64,000 nucleotides of DNA, taken from Xanthobacter aminoxidans (GTDB lineage: Bacteria; Pseudomonadota; Alphaproteobacteria; Rhizobiales; Xanthobacteraceae). Positions within the stretch are counted from its first letter, which is position 1. The number at the start of each line of letters is the position of its first letter. The DNA lies in NCBI RefSeq assembly GCF_023571765.1, contig NZ_JAMJXC010000005.1, positions 1 through 64,000 on the forward strand. Direction: 5' to 3'. Under the pieces are notes generated by a model, which saw only the letters and a program-made list of their open reading frames with translations, was not told where the DNA came from and made no database searches. The translations under genes were made by a program, and so were the position numbers. Shown one piece after another: positions 50,510 through 59,142 of this stretch.

Positions 50510-50539
50510 CCGGCAGCCTGAGACTTTCAGGACTGCCGG
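50510..50539 (+). terminator. Hairpin after the cold-shock gene
   Basis: CCGGCAG (50510-50516) pairs with CTGCCGG (50533-50539), with inner CTGA / TCAG extending the stem. It lies nine bases after the stop. No clear T-run follows. Confidence 0.5.
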
Positions 50540-50706
50540 ACTGATCATTGTTGCCGAAGGCTGACCGCGGATGTACCGGCAGCTCCGGTGGTGATGTGCC
50601 ATCCCTTTGCCGAGCAGAGCGGCCGACGCCCTGTGGCCCTTGATGGTCGCAGGGCGTTTTTCGTTTCGCCGGCAGGATCGACCCACGTGCCCGAGAGGAG
50701 ACGGCC

Positions 50707-50835
50707 ATGGCCAAAGGACAGATGCGCGGCAATCGCGAAACCAAGAAGCCGAAGAAGGTCAAGGTGCCCGAGCCGCCGGCGTCGTTCGTGAAGGGGTCTC
50801 CCGTTTCCTTGGGTCCGCCCAAGAAGAAGGGGTGA
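50707..50835 (+). CDS. Small basic protein
   Basis: A 42-residue Lys/Pro-rich protein (MAKGQMRGNRETKKPKKVKV to LGPPKKKG). GAGGAG precedes the start. Short proteins of this form are common in alphaproteobacteria, but their role is not known. It starts ten bases upstream of the next gene and may be cotranscribed with it. Confidence 0.7.
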   Translation: MAKGQMRGNRETKKPKKVKVPEPPASFVKGSPVSLGPPKKKG

Positions 50836-50844
50836 GGTGCTGTC

Positions 50845-51150
50845 ATGAACGTCCGCACCCGTGAAACCACGGTCACGTTCGACCACGCCTTCCACCTCAG
50901 CGACGCGGACGGCGACCTCCCGGCGGGAACCTACCGTCTCGTCATCGACGAGGAGCAGCTTCTCGGCGTCTCATTCCTGGCCTACCGGCGCATGGCGACG
51001 ATGCTGCACACGCCCGCCCTCGCGGCGCCTGCGGGGCGAAGCAAGTGTCTTTCGGTGAATGCCGCCGAACTCGATGCCGCCGTGTTGAAGGACCAGCAGA
51101 CATCCGCGAGGGCGCGTGAAGCTCCTTCGACGGACGCGCTCCTCCTTTGA
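50845..51150 (+). CDS. Hypothetical protein
   Basis: A 101-residue protein beginning MNVRTRETTVTFDHAFHLSD, with DLPAGTYRLVIDEEQLLGVS, which looks like a small beta structure. It is followed by a DUF1488 gene. GGTGAGGTG precedes the start. Function is unknown. Confidence 0.65.
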   Translation: MNVRTRETTVTFDHAFHLSDADGDLPAGTYRLVIDEEQLLGVSFLAYRRMATMLHTPALAAPAGRSKCLSVNAAELDAAVLKDQQTSARAREAPSTDALLL

Positions 51151-51177
51151 CGGACGGCCCGCAAACAGGAGGCTTCC

Positions 51178-51441
51178 ATGACCCTTCAGTTTCCCAACGC
51201 GAGCCGCGTCTTTGATCCCGTCAGACGCTGCGTGACCTTCTGGGGACACGATTCCGCGTTCGAGATCGCGTTCCATCTCGACGCCGATGTCCTGACCCGG
51301 TTCAGTCCCCAGAGCGGCCAGGACGAGGCGGCCTCCCTGCGCACCTTCGACACCAACCGGCAGCGGATCGAGCGCGCCGCGAGCGGCGTGTATGCGCGGC
51401 GGCGGCAGAGCTTCCACCGCCTGTCCACGTCCGACTTCTAG
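51178..51441 (+). CDS. DUF1488 family protein
   Basis: An 87-residue protein starting MTLQFPNASRVFDPVRRCVT and FWGHDSAFEIAFHL, the DUF1488 pattern, with a C-terminal basic helix (RQRIERAASGVYARR). CAGGAGG lies upstream of the start. The family is widespread in Proteobacteria without a known role. Confidence 0.8.
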   Translation: MTLQFPNASRVFDPVRRCVTFWGHDSAFEIAFHLDADVLTRFSPQSGQDEAASLRTFDTNRQRIERAASGVYARRRQSFHRLSTSDF

Positions 51442-51537
51442 GGCCCACCATCGGCCGGCGCCCCGGCCCCCTTCGCGCGATCGCACGCGAGCGGCGCGTC
51501 GCACGCCGTGCCTCCGGCAAGAAAGGCGTTCGATCGC

Positions 51538-51759
51538 ATGAACAAGGGCCTCCACATCGTTTTCCAGTCGCTCGACGCGGAGCACGTCCTCGCCCGGGTC
51601 ATCTGGCGCGAGCAGGACAGCGGCGGCGGCAGCCTCACGCTCGAGATTCCTGTCCGCAACAGCGCGGCCGCTCCCAAGAGCACCGAGCAACTCCAGGCCG
51701 ATGCCCGCGCCCTTGCCGTCCGCTTCGCCCGGGCCTTCGCGGACACCATCCAGGATTAG
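51538..51759 (+). CDS. Hypothetical protein
   Basis: A 73-residue protein (MNKGLHIVFQSLDAEHVLAR, then AVRFARAFADTIQD). AAAGG is ten bases upstream of the start at 51538; GTG at 51508 is an alternative. It ends convergently 44 bases from the MipA-like gene. No family is recognised. Confidence 0.6.
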   Translation: MNKGLHIVFQSLDAEHVLARVIWREQDSGGGSLTLEIPVRNSAAAPKSTEQLQADARALAVRFARAFADTIQD

Positions 51760-51802
51760 TGCGGTGTCCCGCCGGTCAGGAGACCGCACGCGAAGCTGCG
51801 TC

Positions 51803-52621
51803 TTAAGGCCCCAACACGAACGAATGCTCGAACCCCACCCCGATGGTGATCTGGTTGGGGCTTCCGGACAGTGTCGTCACGGGGCTCGCCGCTGCGGCGC
51901 CCGCCAAGCGCTGGTAGCTGCCGTAGAGGGTCGTCGTCCAGTCCGGTGACACCTCATAGGACAGGGACGAGGTGAGGCCGACGGACTTGATGCCGCCACC
52001 GGGCGCGTAGGGGGCGATGTGGCCGTTCAGCGCCGCGGCGAGGGGCGAGACACCGAATTCCGTCTGCATCAGCGCGCTGTCGGCCAGCGACAGGCGCGGC
52101 CCGATGGACCAGGTGAACAAGCCCTGCTTCTGCACGACATCGGCCGAGAGGTTGGCGGCAAGGCCACCGGAGCTGCCGAGGCCCTGGAGCAGCTCCACGC
52201 GGGTCCGCAATATGCCGGCTATTGGCCAGTATTCGGCGAATCCGCCGCCCTCCAGCGCCCAGGAATAGCCTGGCAGTCCAGGCAGGATGCCGCTCGGCCG
52301 CCCCTCGCGGATGCCCGCGAGCGGGCCGAGGCTGAAAGCGCCGAGATTGAACAGGCTGAAGCCGAAATTGTCGTCGGGCGCGCCGAAAGTCGCCGGCTCG
52401 TCTGCGCGCCGGATGTCGAACGAGGGTGAGAAGAACGGCCCGAAGGTCCGCGCACCGTCAAAGGACGGCCCCAGACTGAAGCTGCCGCCAAGCGTGACGA
52501 TCCACGCGTCGGCGGCGGCGGACGTGGTCGAAGCCGAAGCCGTGCCGGCGTCCTGCGCCTGCGCCCCGCACGGGGCCGAAACGGCCAGCATCAGGAGGAG
52601 TGCGGGAAGCGGCCTAGCCAT
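51803..52621 (-). CDS. MipA/OmpV family outer-membrane protein
   Basis: A 272-residue outer-membrane barrel. Residues 1-22 are a signal peptide (ALLLMLAVSAPCGAQA). Family features are DAWIVTLGGSFSLGPSFDGA, FSPSFDIR, GGFAEYWP and the aromatic-ended C-terminus (ITIGVGFEHSFVLGP). MipA binds peptidoglycan-lytic enzymes in E. coli, and OmpV-type proteins respond to envelope stress and polyamines or antimicrobial peptides. It overlaps the upstream response regulator by eight bases, and is last in an eleven-gene leftward operon, so its product may handle the pathway's compound at the outer membrane. Confidence 0.78.
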   Translation of the reverse strand: MARPLPALLLMLAVSAPCGAQAQDAGTASASTTSAAADAWIVTLGGSFSLGPSFDGARTFGPFFSPSFDIRRADEPATFGAPDDNFGFSLFNLGAFSLGPLAGIREGRPSGILPGLPGYSWALEGGGFAEYWPIAGILRTRVELLQGLGSSGGLAANLSADVVQKQGLFTWSIGPRLSLADSALMQTEFGVSPLAAALNGHIAPYAPGGGIKSVGLTSSLSYEVSPDWTTTLYGSYQRLAGAAAASPVTTLSGSPNQITIGVGFEHSFVLGP

Positions 52622-54008
52622 CGCCGGCTCCAGCCACCTTGTCGATCTTGATCGCAAGCTTCTTGATGCGATGCCAGAGGCTGCGCTCGGTGATGCCGAG
52701 TTTCTCGGCGGCGCGGGCCTGCACGCCGCCGCTGTCCTTGAGGGCCTTCAGCACGAATTCGCGCTCGATGCGGGTCAGCTCGCCGTCGAGATCACCGTTG
52801 AGCGTGTGAGGCTGTGCATCGGCTTCGCCGGTCGCCTCGAACAGCAGCAGGTCGCTGGGACCCACCAGATCGCTCCGCGCCACGATGGCGGCCCGCTCCA
52901 TGCAGTTCTGCAACTCTCGCACGTTCCCCGGCCAGCGGTAGCGCGTCAGCAGGGCCTGCGCCTCGGGGGACAGGCCCTTGATGCGCTTGCCCATGTCGCG
53001 CGCCGCGGCGGCAAGGAAATGGTCGGCGAGGAGCACGATGTCGTCGCTGCGCTCGCGCAGCGGCGGCAGGGGGATGGGGAAGACCGCGAGGCGGTAGTAA
53101 AGGTCCATGCGGAAGGTGCCGGCCGCGATCTCCTTCTGCAGATCCTTGTGGGTGGCGGCGATGATCCGCACGTCCACCGATACGCTCTTGCTGCTGCCCA
53201 CAGGTTCGAAGCTCTGCTCCTGCAAGGCGCGCAGCACCTTGGCCTGAACCGGCAGGGGCATGTCGGCGATCTCGTCGAGGAAGAGCGTGCCATGGTCAGC
53301 GGCAGCGAAGCGGCCCTCGCGGGCGCCGGTGGCTCCGGTGAAGGCGCCCTTCACGTGGCCGAACAATTCGCTCTCGATCAGGGTCTCCGGAATGGCGGCG
53401 CAGTTGACCGCGACGAAGGGCAGGTCGCGCCGTGGGCTCTTGTAGTGGATGGCCCGGGCCACAAGCTCCTTGCCGGTGCCGCTCTCCCCCAGCAGCAGCA
53501 CGCTGGCGCGGCTCGGCGCCACCTCCGTGACTTGGCGCAGCACGTCGCGGAAGGCCGGGCTGTCGCCCACCAGATTGTCGAAGCGGTAACGTCCCTCCAG
53601 CTCGGAGCGCAGCCGCGCATTCTCGCTTTCCACGGCCTTGAGCCGCAGCGCCCGCGCCATGGTGGCGACCACGTCGTCGAGGTCGAGGGGCTTGGCCACA
53701 TAGTCGAAGGCGCCGTCCTTGACGAGATCCACCGCGCCCCGCACCGAAGCATAGGCTGTCATGATGATGACCGGCAGGTCGGGCCGCTCCTGCTTCAGCG
53801 CCTTCAAGAGGTCGCTGCCGCCCCGCCCGGGCATGCGCAGGTCGCTCAGCACCAGGTCCACCGGCTGGCTGGCGCAATAGGCGAGCGCCCTGGCGACGGT
53901 GTTGGTTGAGACTGCCTCGAAGCCGCGCTCGGCGAGGGCTGCCTCCAGCACCTCCCCGTGGCGGACCTCGTCGTCGACGATGAGTATCTTCGCGGCCATA
54001 CGCGGCAT
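52614..54008 (-). CDS. Sigma54-dependent response regulator (NtrC family)
   Basis: A 464-residue activator. The receiver domain has DDE at 12-14, the phosphorylation site Asp56 (VLSDLRMPG) and the Lys in VAKPLDL. The AAA+ domain has Walker A GESGTGKE (174-181), GAFTGA (221-226) that contacts sigma54, and Walker B TLFLDEIADM; the end has a Fis-type helix-turn-helix (ARAAEKLGITERSLWHRIKK). The start at 54008 overlaps the kinase stop by one base (TGATG). With the consensus sigma54 promoter ahead of the operon, it probably activates its own operon. Confidence 0.95.
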   Translation of the reverse strand: MPRMAAKILIVDDEVRHGEVLEAALAERGFEAVSTNTVARALAYCASQPVDLVLSDLRMPGRGGSDLLKALKQERPDLPVIIMTAYASVRGAVDLVKDGAFDYVAKPLDLDDVVATMARALRLKAVESENARLRSELEGRYRFDNLVGDSPAFRDVLRQVTEVAPSRASVLLLGESGTGKELVARAIHYKSPRRDLPFVAVNCAAIPETLIESELFGHVKGAFTGATGAREGRFAAADHGTLFLDEIADMPLPVQAKVLRALQEQSFEPVGSSKSVSVDVRIIAATHKDLQKEIAAGTFRMDLYYRLAVFPIPLPPLRERSDDIVLLADHFLAAAARDMGKRIKGLSPEAQALLTRYRWPGNVRELQNCMERAAIVARSDLVGPSDLLLFEATGEADAQPHTLNGDLDGELTRIEREFVLKALKDSGGVQARAAEKLGITERSLWHRIKKLAIKIDKVAGAGDG

Positions 54009-55744
54009 CACCCCTGTTTGCCGAGCGGAAGGCGGATGGTGAAGATGGCGCCACGCTCCGGTGCGTCGGCACACGTCACCTCGCCGCCATGCACCTCCAC
54101 GGTGGACCGCACGGTCGCGAGCCCGAGGCCGGTGCCGTTCACCTTGGTCGTCACGAAAGGCTCGAAAAGGGTGGCCCGCACGTCTTCCGGGATGCCCGGG
54201 CCGTTGTCCTCGACATGGAGCACGGCCGCGTCCGCCTCGAGCTCCGCACGCACGATGATGTGGCCGCCATCGCCGGCGGCGTCCATGGCGTTGATGATGA
54301 GGTTCAGCAGCGCCTGGTGCAGCAGATCCTTGTCGCCCTGGATCGGCAGCGGGTGGTCCGGCAGGCGGGCGATGAGGCTGATGTTGCGGCGGCGCAGCTC
54401 CGGCGCCACGAAGTCGAGGGCCGGCCGGACGATGAAGGTGACGAGATCGAGCGGGACCGCGGTGCATTGCGGGGGCCGGGCATAGTCCAGCAGGTCCTTC
54501 ACCAGCCGGTCGATGCGCTGCACCTCGTCGAGGACGAACATCATCAGCCGGTCCTCGCCGGGCGCCATGGGGGTCTTGCGGCGCACCAGCTCCGCCGACG
54601 TCTTGATGATGCCGAGCGGGTTGCGGATCTCGTGGGCGATCACCGCCGCCGCCTGCCCGAGCGTCGCGAGCTGGGCCCGGTGGCGCGTGGCGGTCTCCCG
54701 GTCGCGCAGGGTCTGGAGCTGCTCGGTCATCGCATTGAAGCCGCTGGCCAGCGCCTCGATCTCGCGCCCGCCGGTCTCGCGCACGCGGATGGCATAGTTG
54801 CCCTCGGCCACCGCGCGCACGCCGCGGGTGAGGTCATGCAGGGGGCGGCTCATGCGCCTTGAGATACTGAAGCCCACCAGCAGCGACAGCACGCCCGCAA
54901 CCGCCGCCAGGGCGCCGAAGAGCGAGACGGTGCCGAGCCGTTCGAACGTCGCCGACGTGCCGTTGAGCCGGCAGGCGATGATGCCCACGAGACGTCCGCT
55001 GTCGTCACGAAGGGCACTGAACGCCGCCGCCGGCCCCAGGCCGAAGCTGCGCCTCTGGATGGCGAGGGGCGCGCCGGCGCTGAGGGCCGCCAGCGACTCC
55101 GGCGGCACCGGCAGCGGGGTCCGCCTGAGGTCTTCGAGATCGCGCAATTGACCGCCCTCGGTCACCTCGATCAGGTGCAGGTCGAGCGAGCGGATGGTCT
55201 GCGGGGCGGTGAAGAACTGCTCATCCAGCAGATTGGCGATGAAGAGGAAGCCTGCCTGGTCGCCGATGCGCACCGGCTGCACCGCTCCGACCATCATGGC
55301 GCGGTGCCCGCCCTGCCGGACGAAGAAGATGGACGCGACCGCCTTGAGCGGCAAAGGCTGCATCAGTTCCAGGTCGCCGGTCGAGAACAGGACCGTGCCG
55401 TCCGCCGTGTAGAGGCGCACGAAATCATAGCCCACGGTGGTGAGCAGGTCGGCGAACGGTGCGATGGGCTCGGTGCCGCCCCGCGACACGGCGGCGGCGA
55501 CGACGGCGGTGGCGCGCTGGGCCTCCTCGCGGCCCTCCGCAGCCTCGTTGGCCATGAAGGTCGCGATCTCGCCGATCCACTGCTCCACGTTGCGCTCGAA
55601 CGTCACCGAGATGACCTCGGCGGCGATGAAGCTCGCCACCAGCACGGGCGGCACGCTGACCATGACGAAATAGAGGGTGAGCCGCAGCCGCAGGGGCAGC
55701 AGCGACCACCAGTTCAGCCAACGCGAACCGCGCCGTCGCGTCAT
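54008..55744 (-). CDS. Membrane sensor histidine kinase
   Basis: A 578-residue kinase. Helix 1 (about 20-45) and helix 2 (273-295) enclose a periplasmic sensor of about 225 residues, with PAS/Cache-like segments (DFVRLYTADGTVLFSTGDLE). A HAMP domain follows (ISRRMSRPLHDLTRGVRAV). The catalytic part has His371 in AAVIAHEIRNPLGIIKTSAE, the N-box LLNLIINAMDAAGD and GTGLGLATV. It is coupled to the sigma54 regulator by a one-base overlap and phosphorylates it. The ligand is unknown. Confidence 0.93.
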   Translation of the reverse strand: MTRRRGSRWLNWWSLLPLRLRLTLYFVMVSVPPVLVASFIAAEVISVTFERNVEQWIGEIATFMANEAAEGREEAQRATAVVAAAVSRGGTEPIAPFADLLTTVGYDFVRLYTADGTVLFSTGDLELMQPLPLKAVASIFFVRQGGHRAMMVGAVQPVRIGDQAGFLFIANLLDEQFFTAPQTIRSLDLHLIEVTEGGQLRDLEDLRRTPLPVPPESLAALSAGAPLAIQRRSFGLGPAAAFSALRDDSGRLVGIIACRLNGTSATFERLGTVSLFGALAAVAGVLSLLVGFSISRRMSRPLHDLTRGVRAVAEGNYAIRVRETGGREIEALASGFNAMTEQLQTLRDRETATRHRAQLATLGQAAAVIAHEIRNPLGIIKTSAELVRRKTPMAPGEDRLMMFVLDEVQRIDRLVKDLLDYARPPQCTAVPLDLVTFIVRPALDFVAPELRRRNISLIARLPDHPLPIQGDKDLLHQALLNLIINAMDAAGDGGHIIVRAELEADAAVLHVEDNGPGIPEDVRATLFEPFVTTKVNGTGLGLATVRSTVEVHGGEVTCADAPERGAIFTIRLPLGKQG

Positions 55745-55749
55745 ACGTC

Positions 55750-56238
55750 CTAGGACCTCTTGTTCCCGGCGCTGGCCTTCAGGGTGGGCGCGGCGTCGCA
55801 GCGTTGCAGCGTGGCGGCCGCGCGGTGCCAGTGGAGGGCGCGGCCGAACGCCTTGATCCCAATGAAACCTGTCACGACGATGGCGTCGGCGCCGTCCGGC
55901 GTGATGGCCACGGAATAGCGTGCGCCGGCCTCCGGATCGTAGATCCAGCCGCCTTCCCAACCGTCACCGCCCGGCGCGACGCCGGACATCACCTCCATGC
56001 CGCAGAGGGGGCGATCGCGCAGGGTCAGGTCGGCATTGTTCTCGTCGCGCACGGGCTGCGCATGCGCGTCCAGCGGGGACTTCAGCCACACGATGCGTCC
56101 GCAGAGCCTGTCGCCGCACGGCGCGATCTCAACGGCGCCCTCGCCATCCTCGGTCATCCAGACGCCGGTGACGTCCGGCGCGGCGCAGGCCGCGGTCACC
56201 AGACCCAGCGTCAGGAGGCCGGCGATCAGGTTTCGCAA
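55750..56238 (-). CDS. DUF2147 exported protein
   Basis: A 162-residue protein starting with TTG at 56238, where GGAG is eight bases upstream. A signal peptide (LIAGLLTLGLVTAACAA) precedes the DUF2147 core: DVTGVWMTEDGEGAVEIAPC, GDRLCGRIVWLK, then the RDRPLCGMEVM segment and GWIYDPEAGARYS. It is a periplasmic lipocalin-like or beta-barrel domain; members may bind small ligands. It overlaps the upstream transporter gene by 13 bases and precedes the histidine kinase by five. Confidence 0.83.
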   Translation of the reverse strand: MRNLIAGLLTLGLVTAACAAPDVTGVWMTEDGEGAVEIAPCGDRLCGRIVWLKSPLDAHAQPVRDENNADLTLRDRPLCGMEVMSGVAPGGDGWEGGWIYDPEAGARYSVAITPDGADAIVVTGFIGIKAFGRALHWHRAAATLQRCDAAPTLKASAGNKRS

Positions 56239-56654
56239 GGGGCCAGCTCCGGCTTCGCAACGGCATCGACTTCGGCATCGTCCCCATAGCCGACGAGCAC
56301 AACGCCCAGCAGGATGAGGCCGATGCCGGCGGCGGTGCGCGCGTCCACCGTCTCGCCGAACGCGAGCCAGGCGAACAGCGGCACGCTCACATAGCTCAGC
56401 GCCGTCAGGGGGAAGGCGCGGCTGAGGGCGGTCGTGCGCAGCACCAGCATCCACAGCACGTAGGTCGCAAGGTAGAGGCCGACGGCCAGCCACGCGAACG
56501 CGGTTCCGGCTGCGGCGGCGAGGAAGTCCAGCCCCAGCGGAATGTCGCCGATGGCCTCGGCGGCGCCCTTGAAGGCAAGCTGGGTCGCGGTGTCCACGGC
56601 GAGGAAGACGGCGACGAGGATCAGGGTCGCGACGGTGGCGGGACGCAGCGTCAT
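56226..56654 (-). CDS. Small DMT/EamA-like transporter subunit 1
   Basis: A 142-residue protein with four membrane helices (LILVAVFLAVDTATQLAF, LAVGLYLATYVLWMLVL, FPLTALSYVSVPLFAWLAF, AAGIGLILLGVVLVGY). One-domain DMT proteins work as dimers, such as EmrE or the ArnE/ArnF pair that flips a lipid-linked aminosugar. A second similar gene lies at 58777-59142 in the same operon, so the two may pair. Its start overlaps the upstream GNAT stop as ATGA. Confidence 0.82.
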   Translation of the reverse strand: MTLRPATVATLILVAVFLAVDTATQLAFKGAAEAIGDIPLGLDFLAAAAGTAFAWLAVGLYLATYVLWMLVLRTTALSRAFPLTALSYVSVPLFAWLAFGETVDARTAAGIGLILLGVVLVGYGDDAEVDAVAKPELAPCET

Positions 56655-57859
56655 CGCGCGCTCTCCCTGCCCAGCCGTCGCAGGTCGGGGTCCCAGCGGG
56701 GGAAGGCCAATAGTGGGGCGGCGAGGCGTAAGACGGCGTGGAGCGCCCGGTTGCGAGCCTTCACCAGATGCGTGCGCGGCTCCAGCGCGCTGCCGAAGCG
56801 CAGCTTGGACGCATAGGCGGTCTGCCCGGTCTGCAGGTAGCGCCGGCCGATGCGCTGGCAGAAGCGCACGTTTTCCAGCCAGCTCAAGGCGTAGAGATCG
56901 TGCGCGGGGCCGAGCGGATAGGCCATGCCGAGGAACTTGTCGATCACCCGGTCGGGCTCGACGAACAGAAGGTTGAAGGCGGCAAGCTGCCCGCCCACCC
57001 GATAGCAGGCGAAGACGGCATCGGTGCCGAGCGCCCGCGACACGGTTTCGAAATAGCCGTCCGGCAAGTCCTCGAAATCGCCGTAGCGCACCTGGCTGCG
57101 GGTGCGGGTGGCCTCATAGAGGGCGCGCACCTCCCCTTCCATACCGGCGAGGGAGGTGCGCCACTCCACCTCCACCCGTTCGGCCCGCTTCATCTTGCGC
57201 CTTAGATCCTTGCGGGTGGCCGGCGAGAGGCGGGCGAGATAGCCATCGAGATCGCCGGTGCCGTCGAGGTCCAGCACCGCGACCGGCAGGCTCTCCACCG
57301 CGAAGTAGCGGGCGGCGGCCAGATGCGGCGCCAGCAGCGCCAGCTCGCGCGGGGCAAGATCCTTGAACACCACGAGCCCGGTGCCGCGTCGCGCCGCCTC
57401 CGCCTCGACAGCGGCGATGAGGCCTGCGACGGCCTCCGCCCGGCCGGCCTCGCACAGGTGCGGGTTCAGCGCCACCGGGCAGGCGTCGGTAAAGGTCGAG
57501 CCGACGCCGAGCATCCGCCATTCCAGGAGACCGGGCGCGCGGCGCGCGAGGCGATCGCAGAAGGCGGCCAGAGGTCCGTCCTGCAACGGGGTGTCCAGCC
57601 GGTATTTCAGGGTGAACAGCGGGGCCGCTGCGGCAAGGCCCGAGCGGTCGCTCACGCTGACCGCCGCCAGCTCCATGGCGGCCGGCGGGGAGGTCTCACA
57701 GGCCGCGAGATAGGCCCACCCCTCGCTTTCGGGCGGGCGGGCGGCCTTCCAGGCCGTGGCATCGATGCCGGCCATGCCGGACACCGTGCGGATAAGCGGG
57801 GCAACCGGCGCGCGGGCCGGTTCCCCGGGCCAGTCGCCGACCAGGGCATCATGCGACAT
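56651..57859 (-). CDS. GNAT-fold acyltransferase (BioF2/CelD-like)
   Basis: A 402-residue protein of the long GNAT type (Acetyltransf_6). The C-terminal half shows LSPATRKDLRRKMKRAE, ATRTRSQVRYGDFEDLPDGY, GQLAAFNLLFVEPDRVIDKF and YALSWLENVRFCQRIGRRYL, the double GNAT layout of FemAB-like or lipid-linked acyltransferases. It would attach an acyl or aminoacyl group to an amine. The start at 57859 overlaps the upstream hydrolase by 11 bases. The substrate is unknown; the operon suggests the aminotransferase product. Confidence 0.72.
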   Translation of the reverse strand: MSHDALVGDWPGEPARAPVAPLIRTVSGMAGIDATAWKAARPPESEGWAYLAACETSPPAAMELAAVSVSDRSGLAAAAPLFTLKYRLDTPLQDGPLAAFCDRLARRAPGLLEWRMLGVGSTFTDACPVALNPHLCEAGRAEAVAGLIAAVEAEAARRGTGLVVFKDLAPRELALLAPHLAAARYFAVESLPVAVLDLDGTGDLDGYLARLSPATRKDLRRKMKRAERVEVEWRTSLAGMEGEVRALYEATRTRSQVRYGDFEDLPDGYFETVSRALGTDAVFACYRVGGQLAAFNLLFVEPDRVIDKFLGMAYPLGPAHDLYALSWLENVRFCQRIGRRYLQTGQTAYASKLRFGSALEPRTHLVKARNRALHAVLRLAAPLLAFPRWDPDLRRLGRESAR

Positions 57860-58769
57860 GCGCCACCTGTCCCTGGGGAGGCTGTATGTGGGGCGGCTGT
57901 GTGTGGGGGGCCTGCCGTTCGGCACGGCCGGCTGTCGCCCGGCGCGGCTCGCTTGCGGGTTGGCGCAGCGGCGCCTCCACCACGCCCCGGATGAAGGCCG
58001 AGATCCGGTCGGTGACGAGATGGCGCTGCCGGTCGAGGGTCACGAGGTGGTAACTGTCGTCGAGCACCAGGCAATCCACGGTGCCGCCAAGGCGGCGTTG
58101 CAGCAGCACGGCGTTGTTGAAGCTCGCCACATCGTCGTGGCGGGCATGGGCGATGAACACGGGCTGGCGAATGTTGCCGAGCTGCGGCTTCAGCTCCGCC
58201 ACCAGCCGCCACAGCTGCCGCAACGCCGCGGAGGGCGTGCCGAGGCTGCCGGCATCGGTATCGCCCAGCCGCATGGCGCGCACGATCACGCTGCGGATGC
58301 GCTCATCCTTCAGGCCGTAGGGCTCGCGCTCCACGAAGCGATAGCGCCGGCCCAGCGGGGTGTTGATGAGGAGGCGCAGCAGGAAGCCGTAGCGGGGGAT
58401 GGACCAGCCGTCATAGCGCAGGGTCGGCGCCAGCATCACCACGCCGTCCACGCTCTCGGGATTGCGCGCGGCGAGCAAGGCGGCGAGCAGCGCGCCCATG
58501 GAGAGGCCACCCACGATCACCTTGGTGCAGCGCGCCTCCAGTGTCGCGAGGGCAGCCGCGGCGCTGGCGTACCAATCCTCGATCGTCGTCGTCGCCAGCT
58601 CCGCCTCGGTGCCGCAATGGCCGGCGAGCTGGCAGCACAGCACGGTGGCACCGGTGGCGGCGAGCCGCCGCGCGACCTCGCGCAGTTCCACCGGGGTGCC
58701 GCCAAGTCCGTGGATGAGCAGCACCCCGACGGGGCCGCCCTCGATCATGATGCTGCGGTCGAGAGGCAT
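57849..58769 (-). CDS. Alpha/beta hydrolase (esterase/lipase-like)
   Basis: A 306-residue alpha/beta hydrolase resembling carboxylesterase/monoacylglycerol lipase proteins. The oxyanion segment is VGVLLIHGLGGTP, the nucleophile elbow VIVGGLSMGALLA, the acid lies in FIAHARHDDVA and the His in VLDDSYHLVTLD. A Pro/Gln-rich tail of about 40 residues follows. It starts seven bases after the DMT gene and overlaps the GNAT gene by 11 bases. It could release an acyl group or cleave an ester of the pathway product. Confidence 0.85.
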   Translation of the reverse strand: MPLDRSIMIEGGPVGVLLIHGLGGTPVELREVARRLAATGATVLCCQLAGHCGTEAELATTTIEDWYASAAAALATLEARCTKVIVGGLSMGALLAALLAARNPESVDGVVMLAPTLRYDGWSIPRYGFLLRLLINTPLGRRYRFVEREPYGLKDERIRSVIVRAMRLGDTDAGSLGTPSAALRQLWRLVAELKPQLGNIRQPVFIAHARHDDVASFNNAVLLQRRLGGTVDCLVLDDSYHLVTLDRQRHLVTDRISAFIRGVVEAPLRQPASEPRRATAGRAERQAPHTQPPHIQPPQGQVAHVA

Positions 58770-58776
58770 GGGTTTC

Positions 58777-59142
58777 TCACAGGCTGGATGCGACGAGGGC
58801 GACACCGGCGGTGACGAGGGCGGCTCCGGCGTATTGCCGCGGCGCGATCCGCTCGCCGAGCCACAGGTGGCTCGCCACCGTGACGCCGAGGATGTTGAGG
58901 CTGGCGACGGGAAAGGCGATGGCGAGCGGCACCAGCGCAAGGATGCGCGTCCACACCAGGAACTCGATGGCGTAGATCATCAGCCCCGCGATCAGCCATG
59001 GCTCGGCCATCAGCCTCAGGGCGAAGCGCCCCACGCCGGTGCTGACGGCCGGAAGGCGGTCGGCGCCGCGCTTGAAGGCCAGCTGCCCGGCCACGTCGCA
59101 GGCGACGGAGGCGGCGAACAGGGCGACGAGGGACACGCTCAT
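58777..59142 (-). CDS. Small DMT/EamA-like transporter subunit 2
   Basis: A 121-residue protein with four helices (SLVALFAASVACDVAGQLAF, LIAGLMIYAIEFLVWTRIL, IAFPVASLNILGVTVASHLW, YAGAALVTAGVALVAS). It is a distant relative of the transporter at 56226-56654; FKRGADRLP near its start parallels FKGAAEAIG there. The start overlaps the upstream arginase-like stop as ATGA. A heterodimer with subunit 1 that moves an amino compound is a reasonable inference. Confidence 0.82.
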   Translation of the reverse strand: MSVSLVALFAASVACDVAGQLAFKRGADRLPAVSTGVGRFALRLMAEPWLIAGLMIYAIEFLVWTRILALVPLAIAFPVASLNILGVTVASHLWLGERIAPRQYAGAALVTAGVALVASSL

